This document shows positions 21,184 to 31,165 of a DNA stretch of 64,000 bases, in pieces. The notes beneath the pieces are model-generated. The model was not told the origin of the DNA. It worked only from the letters and a program-made list of their open reading frames with translations, and ran no database searches. The position numbers were made by a program, and so were the translations under genes. Source of the stretch: Papilionanthe hookeriana x Papilionanthe teres (Eukaryota; Streptophyta; Magnoliopsida; Asparagales; Orchidaceae); contig CM040423.1 in the NCBI GenBank assembly GCA_022702705.1, positions 124,444,852 to 124,508,851 on the forward strand, read 5' to 3'. The number at the start of each line of letters is the position of its first letter. Position 1 is the stretch's first letter.

Positions 21184-22380
21184 TCATCTCCTAGTTCTTC
21201 TTCTCTTTCTTTTGCCAACCGTCAGATGTTGGTCCTTATCCATGGCATCCTCCAGTGGCCCTTTTCGCACGGTCTCACAGTTGTCTCGTGACAGTTGTTG
21301 AACTTCCTTTCCAGGAGTCCCCTTTATTGTAGTAGCACTTTCTTCTGATTCGAGTCTCCTGACAAGAATTTTCTTCTCAGGGCATTGCTTTAGTCTTAAA
21401 TCGCCAGTAGTAGGTCGCCATACCATCCTTCTTGCAGCCGGAAGCCTAGGACCGGATGGTCTGTCGGCTATATGATGGAAGGTGGTATCCTCCCTAATCT
21501 GTAGACCCAATACAACAACGAGCAGACTGGCTTTCATCTTCTTCTTTAATTTCTCTGTGGCAGCAACGGGTTCTATTCGCTGTCCGAGGCGGGATTTAGC
21601 TGGCACCCGTCCTATCCTTCTTAAGATCTCTGACACAGGGCATCTTTCTTTCTTTGCCAATCTTTCTATTACAACTTGCAGTCGAGCCAATGGCATAGTC
21701 TTATCCCTTTTCCTCTTGTAATTGTTGTAGTATGCAGGTTGGGGTAATGAGGTGGCGATCCTATGAACATCCTCTTCATCTGATGCGGCATAAAGGGGGT
21801 GAAACCTGCTCCCTTCCAATAGAGGTATATACTCAGGCAGTTCTTCTTTTTCTTCAGGAATTTCTTCTAGAAAAAGAACTTCAGCAGTTCTAGCTTTCTT
21901 GGCGATCTTTCTGCTTCTATTTCTCCTTTGAGTCTGAGTTAGGGGTGCAACTCTTGAACTGGACCCAATCTCAAAAACAGATGGTATTGTAGCAAAGTCT
22001 GCACCCTCTATGGTGACAGGCTCATCATAGACTTGGATTTCCTTCCCCTTTAGTTTGGCAGAAGTCGGGGTAGGTGCTGAGATGACTAGACCGGTGGGGG
22101 TAGAGACAACAATCCTCCTACGAACAGTGGTACCCTTATCAGCTGGAACCCTTTGCAGGGGAGGGAATTCTTGAGTTGATTTCAGATTGAACTCAATCAC
22201 GGGCTCTTCAGTTTTTGACACTTTGTCCATTAATGTGAAGAGAGTGACATCAGCGAACTTGATCTCTGTGTTGCCAAATCCTTGTCCGAAACGGATGATC
22301 CCATTGTTAGGCAGTTCAACCTTGTAAACAGCAAAATCCATTCCATTGGTGAAGGAGAAGATTAGCTTTGGGGTAGTCAT
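21184..22380 (-). CDS. ORF1, gene of unknown function upstream of gag (element D)
   Basis: This is the longest intact ORF of the window. From ATG 22380 it gives 398 codons; the frame is open upstream to 22467, but the conserved start in A and C argues for 22380. Visible features are the N-terminal IFSFTNGMDFAVYKV, a Pro/Thr-rich stretch with VSTPTGLVISAPTPTSAKLK, a basic patch QTQRRNRSRKIAKKA (possible nuclear localisation or RNA binding), and an acidic EEIPEEKEELPEY stretch. A central RLQVVIERLAKKERCP and a very basic Arg/Lys C-terminus complete it. It ends just beyond the gag start, in another frame. The place corresponds to ORF1 of Ogre elements, whose function is unknown. Confidence 0.75.
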   Translation of the reverse strand: MTTPKLIFSFTNGMDFAVYKVELPNNGIIRFGQGFGNTEIKFADVTLFTLMDKVSKTEEPVIEFNLKSTQEFPPLQRVPADKGTTVRRRIVVSTPTGLVISAPTPTSAKLKGKEIQVYDEPVTIEGADFATIPSVFEIGSSSRVAPLTQTQRRNRSRKIAKKARTAEVLFLEEIPEEKEELPEYIPLLEGSRFHPLYAASDEEDVHRIATSLPQPAYYNNYKRKRDKTMPLARLQVVIERLAKKERCPVSEILRRIGRVPAKSRLGQRIEPVAATEKLKKKMKASLLVVVLGLQIREDTTFHHIADRPSGPRLPAARRMVWRPTTGDLRLKQCPEKKILVRRLESEESATTIKGTPGKEVQQLSRDNCETVRKGPLEDAMDKDQHLTVGKRKRRRTRR

Positions 22381-22897
22381 TTCTACAGGGCAGATTCTGA
22401 ATGTTAGTCCTGAATCATGCTTCTTTTCGTTATAATGTTTAGGACAAAAAAGAAAGAGTCCAAACACATTTTTGTTTATCTTAGTGTATTGGTGATTTTA
22501 AAAGGATTTATTCATCGAAAGAGGCGTTTATTAGAGGATTTGTTTATTAGGAATGGGATGTTTAAGGGTATAGAAAAGGTAAAGGATTCGATTTAGAATC
22601 AGAAAGGAAGAGAAAGTCTTATGCATGACTTCTCGACTCGAAGGACCGCTTCCTAAACTAACACCTATCGGGGGTCCACCCCACCTCAGAAAAGAGGTAA
22701 AAGGATCTCGGAACCTCTCTGTTTAAGGGTGTCTAAACGTGGCTCCTAAATCCTAGAGAAGTTGGCTATACTCGTTCAAGACAGAAATGAACGGGGTACT
22801 CCAACGGAAGAATGGTAGTTTTGGTTCATTAGGGGCATGGACTCACTACCGATTTATGAAAGCAAAACCATCTGATCAAAATGGAGAGAGGAACTAG
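22381..22897 (-). other. Untranslated leader of element D
   Basis: The leader is collinear with those of A and C. It includes the stem-loop at 22721-22738 and a pyrimidine-rich run (CTCTTTCTTTTTTGTCC, near 22435-22455 in minus sense). TAGAAATG precedes ORF1. Confidence 0.6.
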
Positions 22898-22915
22898 TCC
22901 CCAGCGGAGTCGCCA
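22898..22915 (-). promoter_or_regulatory. Primer binding site of element D
   Basis: In element sense the sequence is TGGCGACTCCGCTGGGGA, five bases inside the LTR end. This is the conserved PBS class of Tat/Ogre elements. It is the best-preserved PBS of the three Tat-like copies here. Confidence 0.85.
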
Positions 22916-25039
22916 GAAATTGTCGTCAAATTTTAAATTTTAAATTTAATTTAAATATATATATAATTTAGAAAATAGTATTTGATTTTGAAAATAATTT
23001 TAAATTTGAAAATTTTAAGATATGAAATCAAACCGATCTCACATCCTAAATAGTTTATATAAATGAGCACCGCACCACAAACCGTATATCTATCCCGAAG
23101 GATAGATACACTGCTTGATGATGGGGCTCGGTTAAATAAACTAGAAGATTTGTGACATCCGTTTGATCTGCGAACAAGTTTTATAAGCTGACAAGTTCCC
23201 CTGCTTAATATAAATGAATTAAGCAGGGTTTATATTTTACCTGGGTTCTTAAAGTTCCCTATAAAAGCAAGCCCCTATAGTTAATTACATCTTAAATGAT
23301 GGAAATCATTTAAGAAAACTCTCGATAATGATCAGTGGTTTTGCTCTCAAGAATTTCGAAGTTTGAGGTTTTCAAAGGATTGGATTTTTGAAATTTCAAA
23401 AGGGATTAGCTCAAATTTGGAATATTTATTTTCAGGAGTCCAAAAGGAAGAGAAGTAGGAGAAGTTGAGGATCCAAGAAGAATCATGGCAACTTCCCACA
23501 CTATCCTATGGTTTGGCTTCAATTTGGAAATTTACTTAATGTTTCCATCTTGCCAATTTTAATTAATTATGACTTATATTTGTATGATAAAATCACACAA
23601 ATAGCGTCAAAGATGTGAGGGTTTATGTCGTACCAAATAACTACCTAGGAATCCTAAGACCGGTTAGGACTTAATTTGCATAATAGGATTATGAAAATGC
23701 CTAACGAAGAGTTGAGGATTTATGTTGCACTAGGCAAATTACCTCAAAGTCCTATGGCTTGGTTATTTAATTCTAAGAAAGTTTTGCTGAAGTAGATCCG
23801 AGTTTTGCTGATGACGATGGTCGTGCTGCCCACCATGCTCCGAGCTCCTTATTGTTGCAGAGGTTTAGTTTTAGAAGTCATAAATCAAAGGATGAGAGAA
23901 GTGTTTTGGTTTAGAGAAAATCTTAAAATCCAAATGTTTTTAATATTTTAATTAAAACAAATCTTAAAGTTGTTTAAACGTAACCGATTAAGATCTCACG
24001 GTTCGTCATCCAAAGACCATTATTTTCATCGAATTCACTTAGTCCGTATGAATTTGGTAAACTCAACCGAATGAGTTCCATACTTTCATTTAGACCGTGG
24101 GAAATCCCGTTAGCAACACATGGGTTACATCATCTGAGGTATTCCCGATCATTCAACAAGACGTTTTAATTTAGTTGCAATTGTAGTTTTGTTGTTCTGT
24201 TTGTGATTAAATTTTGAGTTGTTTTATATTTTGGAATGTTGAGGCGGTGAATTTTATCTTGCAATGACTTTTAATTTAGTTTTGGTTTCAGTTTAGGGAC
24301 TATCCTAAAGGTTTTGGTTTTCATGCAATTGTTTTATTTAACATGCAAGAAAAGTAAAGTACATTGCAATAAAGTAAATTGCAACAAAGTAAATTGCAAT
24401 AAAATAAAAGCGTACCTGAAGGGTCTTCCCTTCATCCCAAGCTGCACTTAAAACACATGTTAAGGCATTTAAATATTTCAACAGATACCTAGGTAAAGCT
24501 AAGGGAAGGGTTTTGGTTGTCTACCAAATTCCTAATCCTATAACTAGTCATCTCCTATGATGTCTGAGTTCTTGGTTTGCTTTAAGGATGATTTTCTTTA
24601 TCAAAGAACAATTAAATTCAGTTGTTCTTCTAAAACATCCCGTCATATTGAGGAAGTGTTTAGGACGAGTCAGTGTTTAGGACGAGTCCTAAACATCTTT
24701 TTAATACATATGGGATTATTTTGAGTCCAAGTAAATTTAGTTGCACAGGTGAATTAATCATCCAGGGGTTTAAGTTTTGTTCCCTTGCTCAGTGAACTAG
24801 GACATTTGAATATCCTATAAGTGAAGTAACACTTCACTTGATTCTTCATTTAAGAGTTATAATAATAAGAGCTTTAAAAGGGCAAATCAACTTATTAAGT
24901 ATTTTAATGATTTAAACTTAATGATTTAATTTAAATTTTGACTTAATTACAGAAATTAGTTAAAGTTTGGAATAGTGTTCAAGTTATTTTTGATTTAATT
25001 CTTAATGATTTCATTTAGGTTTGTTGTTAAATGATTTTG

Positions 25040-25420
25040 ATTTAATTTAATTTAACTTAATTTTAACTTAATTTATTTTAATTTTAACTTAATTTGATTT
25101 GATTTTGATTTTAATTTAATTTGGTTTAATTTAATTTAATTTAATTTTAATTTAATTTAATTCAATTTAATTTAATTCAATTTAATTTAATTTTAATTTT
25201 AATTTAGTTTGATTTTAACTTTAATTTAATTTTTAATTTAATTTACTTAATTTAATTTAATTTAGTTTAGTTTTAATTTAATTTAATTTAATTTAGTTGT
25301 TAATTTAATTTTCAATTTAATTTTATTTTACTTTAATTTAGTTTAGTTTAATTTTAATTTAATTTTAATTTAATTTTAATTTTAATTTAATTTTAATTTA
25401 AATTAATTGAATTTTAGTTT
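25040..25420. repeat. (TTTAA)n-type low-complexity block in LTR D
   Basis: About 380 bp is dominated by imperfect TTTAA/TTTTAA pentamers with occasional G or C. The same block occurs in LTR C (59860-60255) in the matching orientation, so it is an inherited part of the LTR rather than a recent expansion. Confidence 0.9.
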
Positions 25421-27960
25421 TAATTATTAATTGAGATTATTCTTTTAATTTTTTAATTAAGAATTAAGTATTACTGAAGTGATTTATTTAGGGATTTTTT
25501 TAAATTAAAGAATAAATATCCTCTTAATAATATCCCTACTTTTATAATTCCAATTTCTATTATTCTTTTAAAATTTCAATTAATTAATTAATTAATGTTT
25601 TATTTTAATTATATTTGAAATGGTTAATAGGTTTCTACCCTCAATCATTTAAGTTTGAATCATCCCAAATCAATTTAAAATCAAATATTTTACCCTCCCC
25701 TTTTTTATTAATCCTAAAATTTTAATTAAGGGTTGAAATTTTTAATTACCCTTTTGCCCTTCAAGCTTAATAATTCTATAACTCACTCTCAAATGAAATT
25801 GAAATTTTTATGTAACCTCACTCACATGTCAATTAAGACATTAGAGGTGTTATTTTTCTGTATTTAATTTATTTATGTAATTTTGTTTAATGGAAAATAG
25901 GGGTTTTCAAGGAAAATTCAATAACATGACCAAGGAAATGTTTCTGTCCTTAAAAAAATTATGGGATGTTTCTAATAACCAGAGGACCATTTGGACCAAT
26001 TTTGGTGATTTTTTGAATTATATTTTATTTATTAGAATTATTTTGAATTTTAGAGTATTAATTAATTTAAAAATAAAATTGAAGTTAAAAAATAGGTTTT
26101 ATATTTTTTAAAAATCTCTCTGATATCAGGGAAGTTTATATTTTTCTGATTTTTTTTTGATTTATTAGAATTAATTTAGTGGAAATGTTAAAGAAAATCA
26201 TTTTTTAATTCAAAAATAGTTTTAGGCCTTTAAAATTCAATTTCTTATCCTAGAGACTTAGGAAAAATATTTGGTTTGTTCCTAAGTGATTAGAATCCAA
26301 AATGTGACATTTTTGGGATTTTTAATATTTTTATGATTTTTATTATTTTTTTATTATTAAAATATTAAAATAATGATAAAAATCAACTTTTTTTAGAAAA
26401 TTACAATTTTAATTTTCCTAAGTCCTTCTGATATCAAAGAAGCTCCAAAACAATTTTTGTGAATTTTTGAAAAGTATTTTGTGAGTTATGATTTTTTAAA
26501 ATTTAATTTTATCCATTTTGCTTAAGAGGCTTAATCAACCCATTTGATGAGGTTAATCAAATCCAATTGACCTCAAACTTTTATGTGATGTTCCTCTGAT
26601 CCTTAAGATCAGTGGAGAATTGTTTTCAAGTTAATTTAATGGGTAGTCAACCCTAATTAATTAAAGTTCAACTTTGGGTGTTTAGGCCAATTAGGGTTGT
26701 TCCATGTGAATTAATTCAAGACCTATTTTTCCTAGGTTCCTCTGGTCATAAGAAACATCATCTAATTTTCTTAGAATTTATTTCTCAACATGCTAATTAT
26801 TGGAATTAAAATAGTCAAAACAGTAACATGCAATTGAAAAATCAATAACTTCTCATAGAGATGGCCTCTGACCTTGGAATATTCAAGGAATGTTCCCAAG
26901 TTCAGAGGCTTCAAAAGCCCCATGGTCTCATGCCATGGTGAATTGCATATGCAAATGGAGAATTAAAACAATGCAGAGAGTAAATAAATCATTAAAAATA
27001 AAATACTCAATAAAATTACTTGATTTCTTTTCCACATTATTCTCCTCTGTTCACAAAGCAAGTGGGTGTTTTTATTTTATTTTTCTAATTTGTCTACACA
27101 AAGTTATGCATTTTTGAAGTTCTGGATATTTAATAAATAAGAAAATTCCCTAATTTTCTACTTATCCACGCAGCGCCCCGTCATCCTCGGCATATCCGAA
27201 AGACCACGTGGCGAGCTCCCATTTGACGCCGCCATCTGAGTCAGCTGCCATGGGGCCCGCCGTTCAAGTACCATCTCCTGTCCAACGCCATCTGAGCCGT
27301 CCGCTCGATACACGCACGATCCAACGGCTCCCGGTCATCATGTACGACTAGTGTGCACCCGTGACCGTCCATACTAAAACCCTAGGATCTCACTCGATTC
27401 TCAATGGATTTTTACGTTCTTATACTCTATGGATTCGTCTTGAAGAGAAGAACATATTCATACGGTTTATGTGTCATGAAATCAACTAAATCAAAATAGA
27501 GAATGTTCAGAAGCTCGGGAAGAAGAGAGAGCTCATACCTTTGCTCAGATAAGTGAAGCGTCGATCTGAGGGTTGTGTCACCTTCGATTGAGTCCAAGCA
27601 AGCTCTAGATGAAGTCTATGATCCTGAGGAATTGCCTAGACCTGATTTCCACCAGACCCGTTTTCAACCTTTGGAGGCTAGAACAAATGAGTGGCCTGGA
27701 GAGGGGGCTTTCACTGGGGAACTCCTTCTCTTGGACTTGTGCAGGTGTGGGTGAGTTTAATTTGATTTTGGTGGAGGATTTGGGAGTGTTCTTTTCTGGC
27801 CTGATAATTGAGCTCCAAAATTGAGCTCAATCAGTGGGATTTAGGGCAGGAGAACAGTGGGGATGGATTGCTCTTGGCTAGGGGAAGCTTTGTGAGGAAT
27901 TTGGAGGGATTATGTGAAGGTCTGGTTCAGCCAACCTTTTGGCCGAGAGGGGTTGGCTGA

Positions 27961-27969
27961 CTTAAATAG
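27961..27969 (-). promoter_or_regulatory. TATA-like box in LTR D
   Basis: CTATTTAAG in element sense, just downstream of a GGCCATGGCCATGG stretch. Counterparts sit at 57256-57263 (C), 31157-31165 (B left) and 51607-51614 (B right). It is about 970 bp into the LTR. Conservation of position in four copies supports a core promoter. Confidence 0.55.
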
Positions 27970-28933
27970 CCATGGCCATGGCCTCTCAGGGGGAGTTAGG
28001 GGTTGGGATCAGCTACTCTGGTGAGGAGAAGAACATCTACAATGGCCATTTGGAGCGGGGCAGCTCAGCAAGTGGGAATTCCAAACTTTGGCTCCTCCCA
28101 AGGTCTCGGCCATGGTGTTTTTCGGTGACTGTGGTGGTTGGCCGGCTAGGTTCAGGTTAAACAAAATGAAATTCAGAATATTTGGGATTTTCTGTAATTT
28201 TCTGGGAATTTTTGGAATTTTTGGATTTTTGGGTCAAGAGGGGCATTTTGGTAATTTGGATGGTATTGGGGGTATTTTTGGAAATTTTGGTATTTTTGGC
28301 TGTAAATGATCAATTTGATTGGTGGAGAAATCTTCATGGTTAATTTTGGAAAAGTTTTGGGCTATTTGAAAATTTTGGTGGTTTTGGGTAGTTTCAAGGG
28401 CTTTTAGTAGGTTTGGTAAGTCCGGGGCCCTGGGGGTCAAAAATTGAAATTTTAGAAAAATGAAAATTGAGCTAGTGTGAGTGAAATGGAATCATTTTGG
28501 TTGAGCCATGAAGCCATATTAAGCCCATAGGAGCCATGAGAGGACTCATTTGAGGCATTCACTATGATATGAATTATCTACATGAGTCAGGAAGGCAAGC
28601 TAGTCATGAATAGTTTTAGGATTTGGAATGTGTGTGAAAGTGTAATGTATGTGCATATCAACCCTCACCAGACATGGCCACCCAGGGTGATCCTAAGGCC
28701 AAAGAGTCCTATAGGGAACTCATCTTTTTAACCTCCACATTTGATCTCAACCCTCTAGGTGATTAGTGGTTTACAATCAAGCTTGTGGGGTTTGCAGGGA
28801 GTTAAGAAGTGGTTGAGTTTCTAAAGGGGTATGTTCCATCTCTAGCCCTCTAAGATAGTCAAAGGAAAAGCCTAAGGCTAGATCCTAAGTACTAAGGAGA
28901 GAAGAGAAGACCTCATCAAAAATGAGGTCAACA

Positions 28934-29136
28934 AGGTATTCCATTTTCTTTCCCTAGCGAGAGTTCCCGAGACTTGAAGGTTCATCTCCTAATCCCCAGC
29001 AGAAACTTCCTCATTTAATTCTGTACTTGTCTTGAATTTTGACTTAGACAATTATGTTGATTTCATTGATCTTGTCAGTCAACACCAATACGTGTGGTGT
29101 GCTTGCCGAGCACACCACACCTATTGGGGGTCCATT
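28934..29136. other. 203-bp spacer between LTR D and LTR B-left, with a perfect hairpin
   Basis: There is no coding content. The spacer contains GTGTGGTGTGCT (29092-29103), loop TGCCG, and AGCACACCACAC (29109-29120), a perfect 12-bp inverted repeat. It lies 16 bp before the start of LTR B. Some phrases resemble retroelement leader sequence, but I cannot assign it. Confidence 0.6.
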
Positions 29137-29559
29137 TGTTGACCTCACATTTGGTTAAGATCTAGTCTTTCTTTAGAATAGCCTAGCGTCTAGCCATAGG
29201 ACACTCTTGATGATTTTCTTAGAAGACTATTCATGGAACCCTCCCCATAGAAATTCAAACTTTTCTCAATTCACTTGGAGTTTTCATATGCTTAAGGCCT
29301 ATCCTCCAGTTTTGGGAGGAAAAGACCAAGCATAAGGAAGCCTAGGGGGAGTCACCTATAGGTTCTCAAGCCATAGGATCTACCCTAGGAGGTCTGGAGC
29401 ATACACTCACACTACACACTCGCAACCCTAAATAAAGCATATCACCTTTTGATCCCCTAACTCACACTACACACTCATGTAAGTGGTTTTCCCAAGCTTT
29501 TAGCCTTAGGCTAGGGTTTGGCTAGTACCAACACATAAACGAGCAAATGAGGGTGAACC

Positions 29560-30780
29560 TTGGTCCATCGCTCAATCTAAATAATTCCATACTACTAACC
29601 TTCAACCAACCTCAATTTTCCCAAACATTTCAAATTTCTAACACCTTTACCCCAAAATACCCAAAATACCCAAAGTACCCAAAATACTTAAAATGCCCCC
29701 AAAAGCCTAAAATCCTCCAAATTTTGAAAATCACCCAAATTACCTATAATTCTTCATAAATCATTCCATAATACACCCTACCACTTAAATTGACCAAAAT
29801 AACCTAAAATTGCCAAATTTCCTAAAAAATCTCTAAAATGACCAAAAAACCCCTCTTAGTCCAAAATTCCAAAAATTCCAAAAAATCCCATAAATTCCTA
29901 AAACCTCCCAAATATTACCAATTTCATTTCTCTCAACTACCACATGATCCAATTTGGCCAATTTAGTTCAATTTAACCAAAAGCCCAAACTTGACTCATT
30001 TTACCCAAAAGTGCCTAAGTTAAAACTAATGTCTACACAATTGACCCCAATCTTACCCAATTTCAATTCCAAAATTTAATTCAACATTTCCAATACTAAT
30101 CTAAATCAAATCTAAGCTCAATTTACACACACTTGAGTTTAATTTCATTTAAAATCCAAAAGCCCTGATTTTGCCTAAGTGACCCAAAATCCCTAAATTG
30201 ACCCAATTTCAACCAATTCCCCCCAATTTCAATCCTAAACCCTTCATAACACTCCTATGAACCACATGCAACATTCAATTGATCCAAATTTGGATCTTAG
30301 CCCCATTCAAATCCACTTGAACCAAGCTTGCCCAATTTTTGACCCAAACATGCCATATGCCCAAAGTCTCCCAAATTGATTGCTCTACTCCCAAAATTTC
30401 CACTGACTTGGTGTTGGGAACTCTTTATGATCCCCATACACCATTTGGAACCTTAAAATGGGAGACTTTGATACCCATAGGACTTGGATCCAACCCTAAC
30501 CCAACCTAAACCCAAGTTAACCCAACTTACCCTAAATTGACCAAAATCCCAAACCAAGCCAGGTGAAATTGACCTACTAAATCAATTCAACACCACTCCA
30601 AACCTCTTCTAAACACTTCATGACAATCATATAGACCATTTTGCACAATCACTTGGGTCTAACCCAAGACCAAACCCAACCTAGCCCAACATTGACCCAT
30701 ATGACCCAAAATTGAACCCATGACCTAATTTAATCAAGTTGAAAAAAATGTGACCAAACCAACTCCTCCAAAGCCACCAA
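29560..30780. repeat. G-depleted C/A-rich tract in LTR B-left
   Basis: About 1.2 kb of near-tandem phrases such as ACCCAAAATACCC and CCAAAATTCCAAAAATTCC, with very little G on this strand. Homologous tracts lie at 50160-51330 and 55380-56620, and on the opposite strand at 28140-28440. Its length differs strongly between LTRs. Confidence 0.8.
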
Positions 30781-31156
30781 GTGACCCCTGGGAACCACCC
30801 TAGACCAACTTAGCCCACCTTAATAGAGGTATGGACCAAAGGTCCCTTGAATTAGGGGATTTCACCCCACATTTGGCCTTAATCAAAATATCTTCACAAT
30901 CATACTTGCTAGTGGGTATAAAGCATCATTAATCCTCCCCTGGCTCACCTGAACCCCCTGGTCACCAGTCCTAGCCCAGCCACCTACCCTAATGGCTGGA
31001 AAATGCCAAAACTGAGAGCCACCCCTCTCAAATTAAGCTCAAACATCACCCTATCGCAAATTTAGCTTTGAATTACCATTGGAGCTCATCTGCACTCCAC
31101 CTAGGCAGTTGAATCTACCCATTGCTAGCCCTTAAGCTCAGCCCAATGGCCATGGC

Positions 31157-31165
31157 CATAAATAG
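31157..31165 (+). promoter_or_regulatory. TATA-like box in LTR B-left
   Basis: CATAAATAG follows CCATGGCCATGGC in the same relative position as in LTRs C and D. Confidence 0.45.

Larger units (their letters stand above)
11579..28933 (-). mobile_element. Tat/Ogre-like retrotransposon carrying an AlkB-domain ORF (element D)
   Basis: This minus-strand element reads, in its own direction: 5' LTR (28933-22921), PBS, leader, ORF1, gag, PR, RT, RNase H, second RNase H, IN, an additional ORF with an AlkB domain, and a non-coding tail that runs into the 96-bp array. The extra ORF before gag, the CX2HX4HX4C knuckle and the dual RNase H place it in the Tat clade near Ogre. The 3' LTR and PPT are not seen. 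If A is an insertion into the array, the missing end would lie left of this window. Almost every ORF has at least one stop or frameshift. Confidence 0.88.
22921..28933 (-). repeat. 5' LTR of element D (6,013 bp)
   Basis: In element sense it begins TGTTGACCTCATTTTTGATG at 28933 and ends GACGACA at 22921, giving TG...CA termini. It aligns in order with the LTR of C, except for a much shorter G-depleted tract. It contains a TATA-like box (27969-27961), a (TTTAA)n block, and several degenerate ~150-bp modules. An LTR of 6 kb is very long even for gypsy elements, though Ogre LTRs reach about this size. Confidence 0.88.

Noticed and set aside
25040..25420. Possible replication origin or scaffold attachment region
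   Set aside because: AT-richness alone is not evidence. The block is part of an LTR and is present in several copies.
27609..28309. Several small plus-strand ORFs near 27600-28300
   Set aside because: They lie antisense within LTR D, are repetitive (Gly/Phe/Asn runs from G/T-rich DNA), and are not conserved as proteins.
29580..30600. CCCAAAA-like words suggesting telomeric repeats
   Set aside because: Spacing is irregular, the words vary, and they lie inside LTRs. They do not form the plant TTTAGGG array or any other uniform telomere repeat.
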